Below are positions 8,507-23,243 of a stretch of 64,000 nt of DNA, piece after piece. Each line of letters begins with the position of its first letter. The stretch's first letter is position 1. Below the pieces are notes generated by a model. It saw nothing but the letters and a program-made list of their open reading frames with translations. It made no database searches and was not told where the DNA came from. A program made the position numbers and the translations under genes. Origin of the DNA: Streptomyces zhaozhouensis (lineage in GTDB: Bacteria; Actinomycetota; Actinomycetes; Streptomycetales; Streptomycetaceae); contig NZ_OCNE01000003.1 in the NCBI RefSeq assembly GCF_900230195.1, forward strand, positions 124,001 to 188,000. Direction: 5' to 3'.

Positions 8507-9187
8507 TTGTCCCGTTTCGTTGTGCTGAAGGTGCTGCTCGGCCCGCTGCTGAAGCTGCTGCTGCGCCCCCGGGTGGAGGGGCTGGAGCGGATTCCGGCCA
8601 GCGGCCCGGTGATTCTCGCCGGCAACCATCTGACCTTCATCGACTCGGTGATCCTCCCGCTGGTCTGCGAGCGCCAGGTCTTCTTCATCGGCAAGGACGA
8701 GTACGTCAAGGGCCGTTCACTCAAGGGGCGGCTGATGGCGTGGTTCTTCACCGCCGTCGGGATGATCCCCGTGGACCGCGACGGCGGGCGCGGCGGGGTC
8801 GCGGCGCTGATGACGGGGCGCCGGGTGCTGGAGCGCGGCGACATGTTCGGGATCTACCCGGAGGGCACCAGGTCGCCCGACGGGCGGCTGTACCGGGGCC
8901 GTACCGGGATCGCCCGGCTGACGCTGATGACCGGCGCGCCGGTGGTGCCGTTCGCGATGATCGGCACCGACCGGGTGCAGCCGGGCGGCCGCGGCCTGCC
9001 GAGGCTGGGCGCGGGGCGGCGGATCACCGTGCGCTTCGGCGACCCGCTGGACTTCTCCCGCTACGAGGGCATGGACCGGGACCGCTACGTGCTGCGGGCC
9101 GTGACCGACGAGGTGATGACGGACGTGATGCGCCTCTCCGGTCAGGAGTACGTCGACATGTACGCCACCAAGGCGCGCGCCGCCTGA
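8507..9187 (+). CDS. plsC: 1-acyl-sn-glycerol-3-phosphate acyltransferase (PlsC-like)
   Basis: Adds the second acyl chain to lysophosphatidic acid, a step of membrane phospholipid synthesis, at the inner face of the membrane. The 226-residue protein has the catalytic NHxxxxD motif (GNHLTFIDS near residue 44) and the substrate-binding EGTRS motif (YPEGTRS near 120). An amphipathic N-terminus (VVLKVLLGPLLKLLL) probably binds the membrane. The start is a TTG five bases after GGAGG. Streptomyces usually has several paralogues, so the acyl preference cannot be set from sequence. Confidence 0.9.
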   Translation: MSRFVVLKVLLGPLLKLLLRPRVEGLERIPASGPVILAGNHLTFIDSVILPLVCERQVFFIGKDEYVKGRSLKGRLMAWFFTAVGMIPVDRDGGRGGVAALMTGRRVLERGDMFGIYPEGTRSPDGRLYRGRTGIARLTLMTGAPVVPFAMIGTDRVQPGGRGLPRLGAGRRITVRFGDPLDFSRYEGMDRDRYVLRAVTDEVMTDVMRLSGQEYVDMYATKARAA

Positions 9188-9219
9188 TCCGCCCGGCCGC
9201 GCGACCCGCTGACGGCGGT

Positions 9220-10194
9220 TCACCGCCAGGGCAGCGCGGCGCGGGTGCGCCAGTAGGTCTCGGGCGCCTCCACCAGCCGTGCCAACGAGGTCAGCGGCGC
9301 CGGGTCCAGGCTGAGCGCGGCGGCGGCCACGTTGTCGTTCAGCTGGGCGACGGTCGCCGCGCCGGAGAGCACGATCCCCGCCCACGGCTGGGCCAGCACG
9401 GCGGCCAGGGCGACCGCGTCGGCGCTGGTCCCGGTCTCCTGCGCCAGCCGCAGCAGCTCGGGCGGCGCCGCCTCGCCGGCCAGCCGGCCGTTGGCCATCG
9501 CCTCCTTGACGATCACCGTGCGGCCCGCCTCGTGGGCCTCGGCGAGCGCGGGCGCCGCCGACGGCTCCAGCAGGTTGAACGTCGCCTGCACGGTGGTGAA
9601 GAGCGGCCGACCGGCGACCGTCACCTCCAGTGCCGCCCGGATCGCCTCCGCCTGGGCGGGTCCGCTGGTCGAGAGTCCGACGCTGACCCCCGCCTCGGCC
9701 AGCCGCGCGAGCCTGGCCTGGACGGCCGGGTCGCTCAACGCGGGGCTCTCGGGCGTCACCGAGTGGATCTGGTAGAGGTCGAGCCGGTCGCCGAGCAGCG
9801 CCGTGGTCTCGGCGTACTGCCGGTCGAGGGTGGCCGCCGAGTGGTCCTTCACCTCGTGGACGTCGGCCTCGGTCCGCCAGCCGGCGGTGTAGGTGTAGCC
9901 CCACTTGCTGCCGACGACCAGCTCCTTGGCCGCCTCGGCGCGGCTCTCCAGCCAGCCGGCCAGGAACTCCTCCGACCTGCCGTAGGAGCGCGCCGCGTCG
10001 ACGTAGCGCACGCCCTGGGTGTAGGCGGCGTCCAGCAGCCGGTGGGTGCGTTCCCGCAGCGCCTCGGGGGTGCGCTCGGCGGGGAGGTCGGCGGCCCGGC
10101 CGAGGTTGAGGTAGCCGGGGCGGCCGACGGCGGCGAGGCCGAGGCCGATCCTGGCGGTCGGGGTGGCCTCGGGGTGGAACCGTGTGAACGCCAT
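9220..10194 (-). CDS. Aldo/keto reductase
   Basis: NADPH-dependent oxidoreductase of the AKR superfamily, 324 residues, a TIM-barrel cytosolic enzyme. Catalytic tetrad positions are visible: Asp and Tyr in VDAARSYGRSEE, Lys in VGSKWGY and His in YQIHSVTPE. The start ATG 10194 lies behind AAAGGGGA; an upstream in-frame ATG at 10209 has no ribosome site. It is divergent from the next gene across about 200 bp. The substrate is unknown. Confidence 0.88.
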   Translation of the reverse strand: MAFTRFHPEATPTARIGLGLAAVGRPGYLNLGRAADLPAERTPEALRERTHRLLDAAYTQGVRYVDAARSYGRSEEFLAGWLESRAEAAKELVVGSKWGYTYTAGWRTEADVHEVKDHSAATLDRQYAETTALLGDRLDLYQIHSVTPESPALSDPAVQARLARLAEAGVSVGLSTSGPAQAEAIRAALEVTVAGRPLFTTVQATFNLLEPSAAPALAEAHEAGRTVIVKEAMANGRLAGEAAPPELLRLAQETGTSADAVALAAVLAQPWAGIVLSGAATVAQLNDNVAAAALSLDPAPLTSLARLVEAPETYWRTRAALPWR

Positions 10195-10398
10195 CGCGTC
10201 CCCTTTCACGCCTGCTCTCGCGGCTGTTCTCGCTTCTGTCTCGCGGCTGCCGGGCTGTCGCGGCGCCCGTTCTCGGTCGGGCGATGCTCACCGTACCGGC
10301 AGTGTCCCGGCGGCGGCCGTGGCGGCGTCGACGGCGCGAACTACGATGATCCGCCGGTGGCCGCCCGCCGGGTGGCCTGGCACGACGAGGGAGCACGG

Positions 10399-11406
10399 AT
10401 GGCTGACGAGCAGGGCGGACTGACCGGGCGGCCGGTCCGGTGGGGCATCCTCGCGACGGGCGGCATCGCCCGCAGCTTCGTCACCGACGTGGCGAAGCTG
10501 CCGGACGCCGAGATCGTGGCCGTCGGCTCGCGGACGGCGGAGTCGGCGGAACGGTTCGCCACGGCGCACGGCATCCCCCGCGCGCACGGGAGTTGGGCGG
10601 CGCTGGCCGAGGACCCCGAGGTCGACGTGGTCTATGTGGCGACCCCGCACAGCGCGCACGCCGAACCGGTGCGGCTGTGTCTGGAGGCCGGCACGCCGGT
10701 GCTGTGCGAGAAGCCGTTCACGCTGAACGCGGCGCAGGCGACCGAGCTGGTGGCGCTGGCGAGGGAGCGCGGGGTCTTCCTGATGGAGGCCATGTGGACC
10801 TACTGCAGCCCCGTGGTGCGGCGGATGGTGGAGGTGATCGCGGAGGGCGCGATCGGCGAGGTGCGGTCGGTCCATGTCGACTTCGGGTTCGTGGCCCCCA
10901 CCGACCCGGCGCACCGGCTGCGCGACCCGGAGCTGGGCGGCGGGGCGCTGCTTGACCTGGGGGTGTACCCGGTGTCGTTCGCGCAGCTGGTGCTGGGCGA
11001 GCCGAGCGAGGTGCGGGCCTGGGCGGCGATGTCGGGCGGCACGGACGAGAACACCGGGCTGCTGCTGGGCTACGAGTCCGGCGCGGTCGCTGCGTTGACG
11101 TGTTCGTTCGTGGCGGACACGGCGCGGACCGCCGTGGTCACGGGCTCGCGGGGCCGGATCGAGGTCCCCCGGGGCTTTCTGCACCCGGAGAGCTTCGTGC
11201 TGCACCGCGCGGGCGCGGACGCGCCCGAGGAGTTCACCGCGCCGGGTCCCGCGATGAGCTACGCCCACGAGGCGGCGGAGGTCGGACGGGCGCTGCGGGC
11301 CGGCGAGTTGGAGTCCCCGCTGGTGCCGTTGGACGGAACGCTGGCCGTGATGCGCACGCTGGACGCGGCCCGAAGGGAGATCGGCCTGCGCTACCCGGGC
11401 GAGTGA
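10399..11406 (+). CDS. Gfo/Idh/MocA family oxidoreductase
   Basis: 335-residue NAD(P)-dependent dehydrogenase of the type acting on sugars, inositols or their derivatives. The N-terminal Rossmann motif reads GILATGGIARSF and the family EKP motif is in CEKPFTLNA near residue 97. A C-terminal alpha/beta domain completes the usual length. The start ATG 10399 follows GAGGGAG. The divergent neighbour is an aldo/keto reductase, so both could act on sugar-like carbonyls, but no transporter or pathway partner confirms this. Confidence 0.87.
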   Translation: MADEQGGLTGRPVRWGILATGGIARSFVTDVAKLPDAEIVAVGSRTAESAERFATAHGIPRAHGSWAALAEDPEVDVVYVATPHSAHAEPVRLCLEAGTPVLCEKPFTLNAAQATELVALARERGVFLMEAMWTYCSPVVRRMVEVIAEGAIGEVRSVHVDFGFVAPTDPAHRLRDPELGGGALLDLGVYPVSFAQLVLGEPSEVRAWAAMSGGTDENTGLLLGYESGAVAALTCSFVADTARTAVVTGSRGRIEVPRGFLHPESFVLHRAGADAPEEFTAPGPAMSYAHEAAEVGRALRAGELESPLVPLDGTLAVMRTLDAARREIGLRYPGE

Positions 11407-11436
11407 GCCCGCGGCCCGGCCGTTGGCCGCGGACGA

Positions 11437-11472
11437 GCACCGGCACCGGGCCGCGCGGCCCGGTGTCGGTGC
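11437..11472. terminator. Hairpin between convergent genes
   Basis: 16-bp arms (left 11437-11452, right 11457-11472) with one mismatch around GCGC. It sits 30 bp after the oxidoreductase stop and before the stop of the opposing acyltransferase, so it can act as a bidirectional terminator. Confidence 0.6.
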
Positions 11473-11500
11473 CGGTGCCGGTGCCGGTGCCGGTGCCGGT
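11461..11500. repeat. Hexanucleotide tandem repeat (CGGTGC)n
   Basis: Five exact CGGTGC units at 11467-11496, with a CGGTGT unit before them and a partial CGGT after. The array ends at the first base of the acyltransferase stop codon. Slippage here would change only the 3' untranslated end. Confidence 0.85.
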
Positions 11501-12606
11501 CAGGCGACCCGGGAGTCGGGCCGCGCGTGGGCGCGGGCGGGCGGCCGCGGGGCTCGCAGGCCGAACATGGTCCGCAGTCCCGGTGTCCTGCGGATGACCT
11601 CGTAGCTCAGAATGCTGAGGCAGAAGGGCACCACCAGGATGACCGGGAACGCGACGGCCGTGTTCTCCACCTCCCGGAGAACGTAGTAGGCGGCGATGAT
11701 CAGATAGGTCTGGTGCAGGATGTAGACCGGGAACGCCGCCGGGTTGAAGTAGCGCATGAAGGCCGACGGGCGGTTCAGATACCGCTTCCCGTAGCCGAGC
11801 ATGGCCAGCAGCGTCACCCAGCACACCGGGGAGTGCCAGACGGCGGACAGCGGGTTCTCCTGGATGTCGGTGGCGAATCTCTGGGCGGCTATGCCGATGG
11901 CCCCCGGCACGGCAACGCACAGATAACGGCGCCGGTACCGCTCCAGCATGTCGATGACCGTGTCGCTGGTGGCGATCAGGAAGCCGAGCATGACGTATCC
12001 GGCGTAGACGAGGATGTTCTCCCCGCCTATTTCCGGCATGAGGGAGAGCGCCGCGAGGCCGAGCGCGGGCAGCAGCACGAGGACGGGGTCGTGCAGCCAG
12101 GCGGGCGTGGTCTGGCGCCGGATCACCGCGAGCATGAGCGGCAGCAGGGCGACCGAGATCAGGAAGAGGAAGAGGATGAACCACAGGTGCGCCGGGGATA
12201 TCCCGGTGAGCACCGTCCAGTCGGAGAAGTCGGTGAAGTAGGACCACAGGAAGTCGGGGTAACTCCCCCGGTATCCCTGGTGGAATTTCATCGCGTAGTA
12301 GGCCTGCGGCGGCACGATGACGAGACAGCCGAAGAAGAACGGCACCAGCAGCCGCAGATAGCGCTCGCGCACATAGCTCCGAGCGGCCCGCTTGCGCAGT
12401 GCGTAGTAACTCGACATGCCTGCCAGCAGGAAGAGCAGCGGCATGAACCAGAAGGCGGAGACGTTGATGAGCGCGGAGGCTAAGGCGCTTTCCGCGCCCT
12501 TCACATAGAACTCCGGATTGTCGTTGAAGACCCTGGCCGTGTGGAAGGGGAAGAGGAAGAGGATCCCCAGGTTCCGCAGCCAGTCGATGTACTCTCTGCG
12601 CTTCAT
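11500..12606 (-). CDS. Acyltransferase 3 family integral membrane protein
   Basis: 368 residues with about ten membrane spans. The N-terminus (REYIDWLRNLGILFLFPFHTARVF) matches the acyltransferase-3 pattern, with the R-x-x-x-x-x-x-x-x-x-H arrangement needed to move acyl groups onto carbohydrates or other extracytoplasmic acceptors. The closest general type is the 'acyltransferase family' / heparan-acetyltransferase-like membrane enzyme. The start ATG overlaps the stop of the upstream TetR gene by 4 bases (12603-12606), so the regulator and enzyme are translationally coupled. The acceptor is unknown. Confidence 0.85.
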   Translation of the reverse strand: MKRREYIDWLRNLGILFLFPFHTARVFNDNPEFYVKGAESALASALINVSAFWFMPLLFLLAGMSSYYALRKRAARSYVRERYLRLLVPFFFGCLVIVPPQAYYAMKFHQGYRGSYPDFLWSYFTDFSDWTVLTGISPAHLWFILFLFLISVALLPLMLAVIRRQTTPAWLHDPVLVLLPALGLAALSLMPEIGGENILVYAGYVMLGFLIATSDTVIDMLERYRRRYLCVAVPGAIGIAAQRFATDIQENPLSAVWHSPVCWVTLLAMLGYGKRYLNRPSAFMRYFNPAAFPVYILHQTYLIIAAYYVLREVENTAVAFPVILVVPFCLSILSYEVIRRTPGLRTMFGLRAPRPPARAHARPDSRVA

Positions 12607-13244
12607 GAGGGCGCCTCTCCGGTAAGCCAGCCCAGCAGGGCGCGCAGCGCCCGCTCGGAGGTCGTGGCGTCGATCCCCTCGGGGTCGACGAGGTGTTCCA
12701 TCGACAGGCCGTTGGTCAGGCAGTGCAGGATCACTCCCGCCAGCTCGGGGTCGATGGGGGGTGTGACTCCGGCGCGCTCGGTGTAGGTGCGGACGGCGCC
12801 CGCCGCCGCCGCGCGCTGGGCGCGACGCATCGGGGCGACCACGGCCCTGGTCTCCTCGTCGCGCAGGGCGCGGGTGGCGAATTCGAGGCCGAGGCGGCCT
12901 CGCACCGTGTCCCGCGCGATGCGCAGCGCGACCAGGCGCGCGGCCTGGTCGACGAGCGCGGAGACGTCCTCGGCCTCGTCGAGGCCGGCCATCACGGCGG
13001 CCAGTTCCGCGTCGGCGCGCGCCTCGAGGATCGCGCCGAAGAGCGCCTTCTTGCTGCCGAAGTTCGAGTAGACGGCCCCCTTGGTGAAGCCGGCGGCGTG
13101 GGCGATGTCCTCCAGCTTGCTGTCGGCGTAGCCGCGCTCGGCGAAGACCCGCTCGGCGGCGACGAGCACGCGTCGGCGCACCTCCTCACGGGGAAGACGC
13201 GGGACCGGCTCCGGCGGATTGCCATGACTCTCCGTCTCGTCCAT
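12603..13244 (-). CDS. TetR family transcriptional regulator
   Basis: 213-residue repressor-type protein. The helix-turn-helix lies at about residues 25-70 (AAERVFAERGYADSKLEDIA then GFTKGAVYSNFGSKKALF), very typical of TetR. The remaining helices form the ligand-binding and dimer domain. It overlaps the acyltransferase gene by 4 bases and so controls a two-gene unit that includes itself. A 26-bp perfect palindrome lies 26 bp upstream of the ATG. A -10-like TATGCT at 13256-13261 overlaps the outer operator arm. The ligand is unknown; in related loci such regulators sense small lipophilic or redox-active compounds. Confidence 0.9.
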   Translation of the reverse strand: MDETESHGNPPEPVPRLPREEVRRRVLVAAERVFAERGYADSKLEDIAHAAGFTKGAVYSNFGSKKALFGAILEARADAELAAVMAGLDEAEDVSALVDQAARLVALRIARDTVRGRLGLEFATRALRDEETRAVVAPMRRAQRAAAAGAVRTYTERAGVTPPIDPELAGVILHCLTNGLSMEHLVDPEGIDATTSERALRALLGWLTGEAPS

Positions 13245-13258
13245 GCGCACACCGTAGC

Positions 13259-13295
13259 ATACCCACGGGTATCCGATACCCATGGGTATCGGATA
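13259..13295 (-). promoter_or_regulatory. Probable TetR operator: 26-bp perfect palindrome plus a second half-palindromic copy
   Basis: Bases 13270-13295 read identically on both strands; the core is ATACCCATGGGTAT at 13276-13289. A near-copy with one mismatch (ATACCCACGGGTAT) lies at 13259-13272, with centres 17 bp apart. It stands 15-51 bp upstream of the TetR start codon, covering the likely promoter. Two adjacent sites suggest that two dimers bind. Confidence 0.8.
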
Positions 13296-13315
13296 GGGAG
13301 CGGTCGGCCGCGGGC

Positions 13316-13421
13316 AGGGACGCGGGGAACGGCGCGGTGCCATGCCGGCCGGGACCGGCCCGCTGGGCGGCTCGGGACGCGGGGAACGGCGCGAGCAACC
13401 ACCCACCGGGCCGAGGACGAC
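13316..13421. repeat. Intergenic repeats of the dispersed family
   Basis: Two copies of GGACGCGGGGAACGGCGC (from about 13318 and 13375) are followed by a stretch to 13421 that matches 5893-5938 with a few changes (GCGAGCAACC, then CACCGGGCCGAGGACGAC). No gene is present between 13300 and 13494. Confidence 0.75.
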
Positions 13422-13494
13422 CGCGCGCCTCAGCTTCCGGAGCGGCGGCCCCGGCAGCGCAGGGGACGGGTCTTCGCGCCCCGCGCGGCCAAGC

Positions 13495-13537
13495 ACGACG
13501 AGGGCCCGCCCCCACAGTGGGGGCGGGCCCTCGTCGT
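13495..13537 (-). terminator. argGH terminator hairpin
   Basis: Perfect 21-bp inverted repeat (13495-13515 with 13517-13537) around one central base, 17 bp after the argH stop. It has no U-run, as is usual for strong Streptomyces terminators. Confidence 0.8.
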
Positions 13538-13554
13538 ACGCGAACGCGAAGGGG

Positions 13555-16244
<2,690 letters not shown>

Positions 16245-16304
16245 GGTGTCTCCTTAGGGCAAGCAGTGCTGGTACCGCGCTGGGCTTCACAAGAGGAACT
16301 GAGG

Positions 16305-16333
16305 AATAAGTATGCGAGCCTCTGCATGATTCG
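16305..16333 (-). promoter_or_regulatory. Candidate ArgR-binding ARG box upstream of argG
   Basis: An imperfect palindrome in an A/T-richer patch: TATGC and GCATGA arms spaced by about 8 bases, flanked by AATAAG on one side and TTCG on the other. It is the right kind of sequence for actinobacterial ARG boxes and argR is encoded nearby. The rest of the 449-bp spacer (16245-16693) shows nothing further. Confidence 0.45.
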
Positions 16334-16693
16334 TCAAACCTGCTGGTCAACGGAGACCGCGCGGGAACGGCGCGCCGCCCCGCGACGGCACGGCGGCGGG
16401 AGCACGGACGAACTGGGCCCTCCCGAAAGGGACTTGGCGGACGACCCGCGTCACCCCCGGCACCGTGCGCGTTAACCCACACGGGTAGATCACCGGCCCG
16501 GCCTGGACGGCGGGGCGCGTCCGACCGCCGACGGGGAACCCCTGGTCAGCTCGGGCGCGTGCGGTTCGCGCCGGCGCGCGCCACGCCGTGGGGCGGGGTC
16601 GCGCGGCGGCAGGCACCGTTTTGGTACCGCCGCGCTGCGGCCAAGCTGGACGCGAGCGTTTGCCAGACGATCCGCCTGCGAGGGAGTCCGCCG

Positions 16694-17770
16694 ATGACGA
16701 CCGTTCCCGATACCCAGGACGAGCGCGACACCGCCCGCGGGGCACTGCGCGAGGCGCGGGTGCTGCTCGATCCGGAGCTGCGGGCCTGGGTGGGGCGGCT
16801 ACCGCCGCCGGTGGCGCGGGTCGCCTCCTACCACTTCGGCTGGACGGACAGCGCCGGCCGGCCCGACACCGCGCCGGCGGGCAAGGCACTGCGGCCGACC
16901 CTGGTCTTCGCCGCCGCCGAGGCCGTCGGGGGGCGCGCGCAGGACGCGCTCGCGCCGGCGGTCGCGGTGGAGCTGACGCACAACTTCTCGCTGCTCCACG
17001 ACGACATCCTCGACGGCGACACCACCCGCCGGCACCGTGCCACCGCCTGGGCGGTCTTCGGCTCCTCCTCGGCGCTGCTGGCGGGCGACGCGCTGCTCAA
17101 CCAGGCCGTCCGGGTGCTCACCGAGGCGGACGCGCCGGCGCACGCCCTCACCGGCGTGCGCTGGTTGACCGAGGCCACCACCCAGCTGATCGAGGGCGAG
17201 CAGTCCGACCTGCACTTCGAGGAACGTTCCCAGGTCTCGCTCGGCGAGTGCCTGCTGATGACGGAACGCAAGACAGCGGCCCTGCTGGCCTGCGCCTGCG
17301 CCCTGGGCGGGCTGTGGGGCGGCGGGGAGGAACGGGCGGTCGACGCGCTGCGCCGTTTCGGGCACCACCTGGGCATGGCCTTCCAGTTGACGGACGACCT
17401 GCTGGGCATCTGGGGCGACCCCGAGGTCACGGGCAAGCCGGCCGGCGCCGACCTCGCCAGCCGGAAGAAGTCGCTGCCGGTCGTCGCCGCGCTGGACTCC
17501 GGGACGCCGGCGGCGCGGCGGCTGGCCGAGCTGTACACCGACGAGGAGCCGGTGGACGGCGAGGAGCCCGGGGACGGCGCGGAGGGCGGTCCCACGGTGG
17601 AGGCCCTCGCCGCGCTGGTCGAGGAGGCCGGCGGCCGCGCCTGGGCCGAGCGCGCGGCAGCCGAGCAGCTCGCCCTCGCGGAGGAGGCGCTGGCGCCCCT
17701 CCCGACCACGGGCGAGCCCGTCGAACGCCTGCTCTCCCTGGCGGAGATGGCCTGCCGCCGCTCCAGCTGA
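16694..17770 (+). CDS. Polyprenyl diphosphate synthase (trans-isoprenyl type)
   Basis: Condenses isopentenyl diphosphate onto an allylic primer to make an all-trans prenyl diphosphate (C15-C50; the length cannot be told). Both aspartate-rich metal motifs are present: first DDILD (in LLHDDILDGDTTRR, about residue 104) and second DDLLG (in QLTDDLLGIWGDP). An unusual acidic insert (about residues 280-298, rich in Glu, Asp and Gly) breaks the C-terminal half. The start ATG 16694 follows GAGGGAG. It is orphaned between the two arg blocks with no cyclase, phytoene synthase or quinone gene beside it, so the pathway is undetermined. Confidence 0.88.
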   Translation: MTTVPDTQDERDTARGALREARVLLDPELRAWVGRLPPPVARVASYHFGWTDSAGRPDTAPAGKALRPTLVFAAAEAVGGRAQDALAPAVAVELTHNFSLLHDDILDGDTTRRHRATAWAVFGSSSALLAGDALLNQAVRVLTEADAPAHALTGVRWLTEATTQLIEGEQSDLHFEERSQVSLGECLLMTERKTAALLACACALGGLWGGGEERAVDALRRFGHHLGMAFQLTDDLLGIWGDPEVTGKPAGADLASRKKSLPVVAALDSGTPAARRLAELYTDEEPVDGEEPGDGAEGGPTVEALAALVEEAGGRAWAERAAAEQLALAEEALAPLPTTGEPVERLLSLAEMACRRSS

Positions 17771-17799
17771 CGCGGGCGGCCCGGGTGGTCGGGTGGGTC

Positions 17800-18010
17800 G
17801 TCGGCTGCCGGTCCGTGGACGGTCGCGCCGGGGACGACAACGGAGCCGGGGCACCAGGCGCGTTGTCGGCTACCAGCCCGGTGGGCAGTTGCTCGCGTAC
17901 TTCCCCGCGCACCGGCAACGCCCCCGGGGGCGCGGGGAACGGCGCGCCGCGTCCGCGGCCGGCCGCGGACGACAACGGTTCGTCACCGGCAAGGTGGGTC
18001 GTCGGCGAAC
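17800..18010. repeat. Intergenic repeat cluster between convergent genes
   Basis: An inverted copy of the dispersed-family core lies near 17886-17910 (GTTGCTCGCGTACTTCCCCG) and a direct copy near 17930-17947 (GCGCGGGGAACGGCGCG). The GGACGACAACGG segment also occurs twice (about 17830 and 17966). No gene is present in the 253-bp gap. Confidence 0.65.
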
Positions 18011-18023
18011 CCCCGGCACGGGG

Positions 18024-18569
18024 CTACTCGTCGCGTTGGGCCAGCCGCAGCAGATGGTCGGCCAGGGACTGTCCGCCGTCGGGGGCGCGGCTGATGAGGA
18101 GGAGGGTGTCGTCGCCGGCGATGGTGCCGAGGATGTCGTGGACCTCCGCCTGGTCGATCGCCGAGGCGAGGAACTGCGCGGCGCCCGGCGGGGTGCGCAG
18201 CACCACCAGGTTGGCCGAGGCCTCGGCGGAGATCAGCAGCTCGCCGGCGAGGCGGGCCATCCGTTCCTCCTTGGCCGACTCCCCCAGCGGCGCCCTCGGC
18301 GTGCGGTAACCGCCCTCGCTCGGCACGGCGTAGATCAACTCACCGCTCGCGTTGCGGATCTTCACCGCGCCCAGCTCGTCCAGGTCCCGGCTGAGCGTCG
18401 CCTGGGTGACGCTCAGCCCGTCGTCGGCGAGCAGCTTGGCGAGCTGGCTCTGGGAGCGCACCGGGCCCCGGTTGAGGATCTCGACGATCCTGCGGTGCCG
18501 GGCCGTTCGCGTCTGGGGCACCGCGGGCCCGTTGCCCGATCCGCCCCTGGGCTGCGCCTGCTCCGTCAT
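18024..18569 (-). CDS. argR: Arginine repressor ArgR
   Basis: Arginine-responsive hexameric DNA-binding protein that represses arginine synthesis genes. The 181-residue protein has an N-terminal winged helix (about residues 22-90, with [18 protein letters not shown]) and a C-terminal arginine-binding/oligomer domain ending in [12 protein letters not shown]. It is the last gene of argC-argJ-argB-argD-argR, 16 bp after argD, so it is made with the enzymes it controls, giving feedback. Its likely targets here are the sites upstream of argC and argG. Confidence 0.96.
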   Translation of the reverse strand: MTEQAQPRGGSGNGPAVPQTRTARHRRIVEILNRGPVRSQSQLAKLLADDGLSVTQATLSRDLDELGAVKIRNASGELIYAVPSEGGYRTPRAPLGESAKEERMARLAGELLISAEASANLVVLRTPPGAAQFLASAIDQAEVHDILGTIAGDDTLLLISRAPDGGQSLADHLLRLAQRDE

Positions 18570-18585
18570 GCTCCCTCTCCGGTTG

Positions 18586-19781
18586 TCATCCTTCGCCCCC
18601 GCCGGCCGCCTCGGCCGCCGCGTCCAGCGCCGCCGGCAGCGCGGCCAGGAACGCGTCGACCTCCGCGCTCCCGATGATCAACGGGGGCGCCAGCCGCAGC
18701 ACGTCGGGCGCGACGGCGTTCACCAGCAGCCCCGCGTCCTGGGCGAATCGTTGCGCCCGTGCGGCGACGGGCTCGGTGAGCACGATACCGAGCAGCAGCC
18801 CGGCGCCCCTGACCCCCTCGACCAGCGGGTGCCCCAACCGCTCGACGCCGTCCCGCAGCAGCTCGCCGGTCGCCTTCACCCGCCGGAGGATGTCGTCGGC
18901 GGCGAGGGTGTCCAGCACGGCCAGCGCGGCGGCGCAGGAGACCGGGTTGCCGCCGAAGGTGGAGCCGTGCCGGCCGGGGGTGAAGAGTTCCGCCGCAGGT
19001 CCGAACGCCAGGGTGGCGCCGATGGGCAGCCCGCCGCCGAGCCCCTTGGCCAGGGTGACGATGTCGGCCTCGACGCCCTGGGCCAGGCCGGCGAACCAGT
19101 GCCCGGTGCGGCCGATCCCGGTCTGCACCTCGTCGAGCACCAGCAGTGCGCCCTTGGCCGTGGCGATCTCGCGGGCCGCGGCGAGGTACCCGTCCGGCGG
19201 GACGACCACGCCGTTCTCGCCCTGCACCGGTTCGAGGACCACCAGCGCGGTCTCCTCCGTGACGGCGGCGCGCAGCGCCTCGGCGTCGCCGTAGGGGACA
19301 TGGGTCACGTCCCCGGGCAGCGGGAGGAAGCCGTCCTGCTTGCCGGCCTGCCCGGTGAGCGCCAACGCGCCCACCGTCCGCCCGTGGAAGCCGCCCTCGG
19401 CGGCGACCATGTGCCGCCGCCCGGTGAGCCGGCCCAGCTTGAACGCGGCCTCGTTGGCCTCGGCGCCCGAGTTCGAGAAGTAGACCCGTCCTGGCCGGCC
19501 GGCCAGTTCGAGCAGCCGCTCGGCGAGCGCCACCGGCGGCTCGGCGACGAAGAGGTTGGAGACATGGCCGAGCGAGGCGACCTGGCGGGAGACCGCCTCG
19601 ACGACGGCGGGGTGCGCGGTGCCGAGCGAGTTGACGGCGATGCCGCCGACGAAGTCCAGGTACTCGCGTCCGTCGGCGTCCCAGAACCTGGCGCCCTCAC
19701 CGCGCGTCAACGGCACCCTCGGCCGGCCGTAGTTGTCCATCAGGGACGCCTGCCACCTGGCGTGCAGGGACTCGTTGCTCA

Positions 19782-19782
<1 letters not shown>
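18586..19782 (-). CDS. argD: Acetylornithine aminotransferase
   Basis: PLP-dependent transfer of an amino group from glutamate to N-acetylglutamate semialdehyde, giving N-acetylornithine. The 398-residue class III aminotransferase has the PLP lysine in [15 protein letters not shown], the ring-stacking region in [13 protein letters not shown], and the conserved [13 protein letters not shown]. It starts one base inside the argB stop (TGATG), so it is translationally coupled to argB. Confidence 0.96.
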
Positions 19783-20819
<1,037 letters not shown>

Positions 20820-20880
20820 CACACGCTTTCGGCTCGGGTGGGAATGCTGCGGGCGGGTGTGCTGGGGCGGGTCGGTGGGC

Positions 20881-23098
<2,218 letters not shown>

Positions 23099-23243
23099 GG
23101 CGCCCCGGGGCGGACACCCCCTGGCCGCGCCGCCCGCCCCGGCCCTCCGGCCGGCCACCGCGGGCGCCGGGGAACGTAACCTGCCTGTGGACACCGGGCG
23201 TTGGCACCGGTCCGTTGGGTGGGGCGTGACGAAGGAGGCCGGG

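Noticed and set aside
16694..17770. Start of a terpene biosynthetic cluster
   Set aside because: No cyclase, P450 or transport gene follows; the next genes are arginine genes on the opposite strand.
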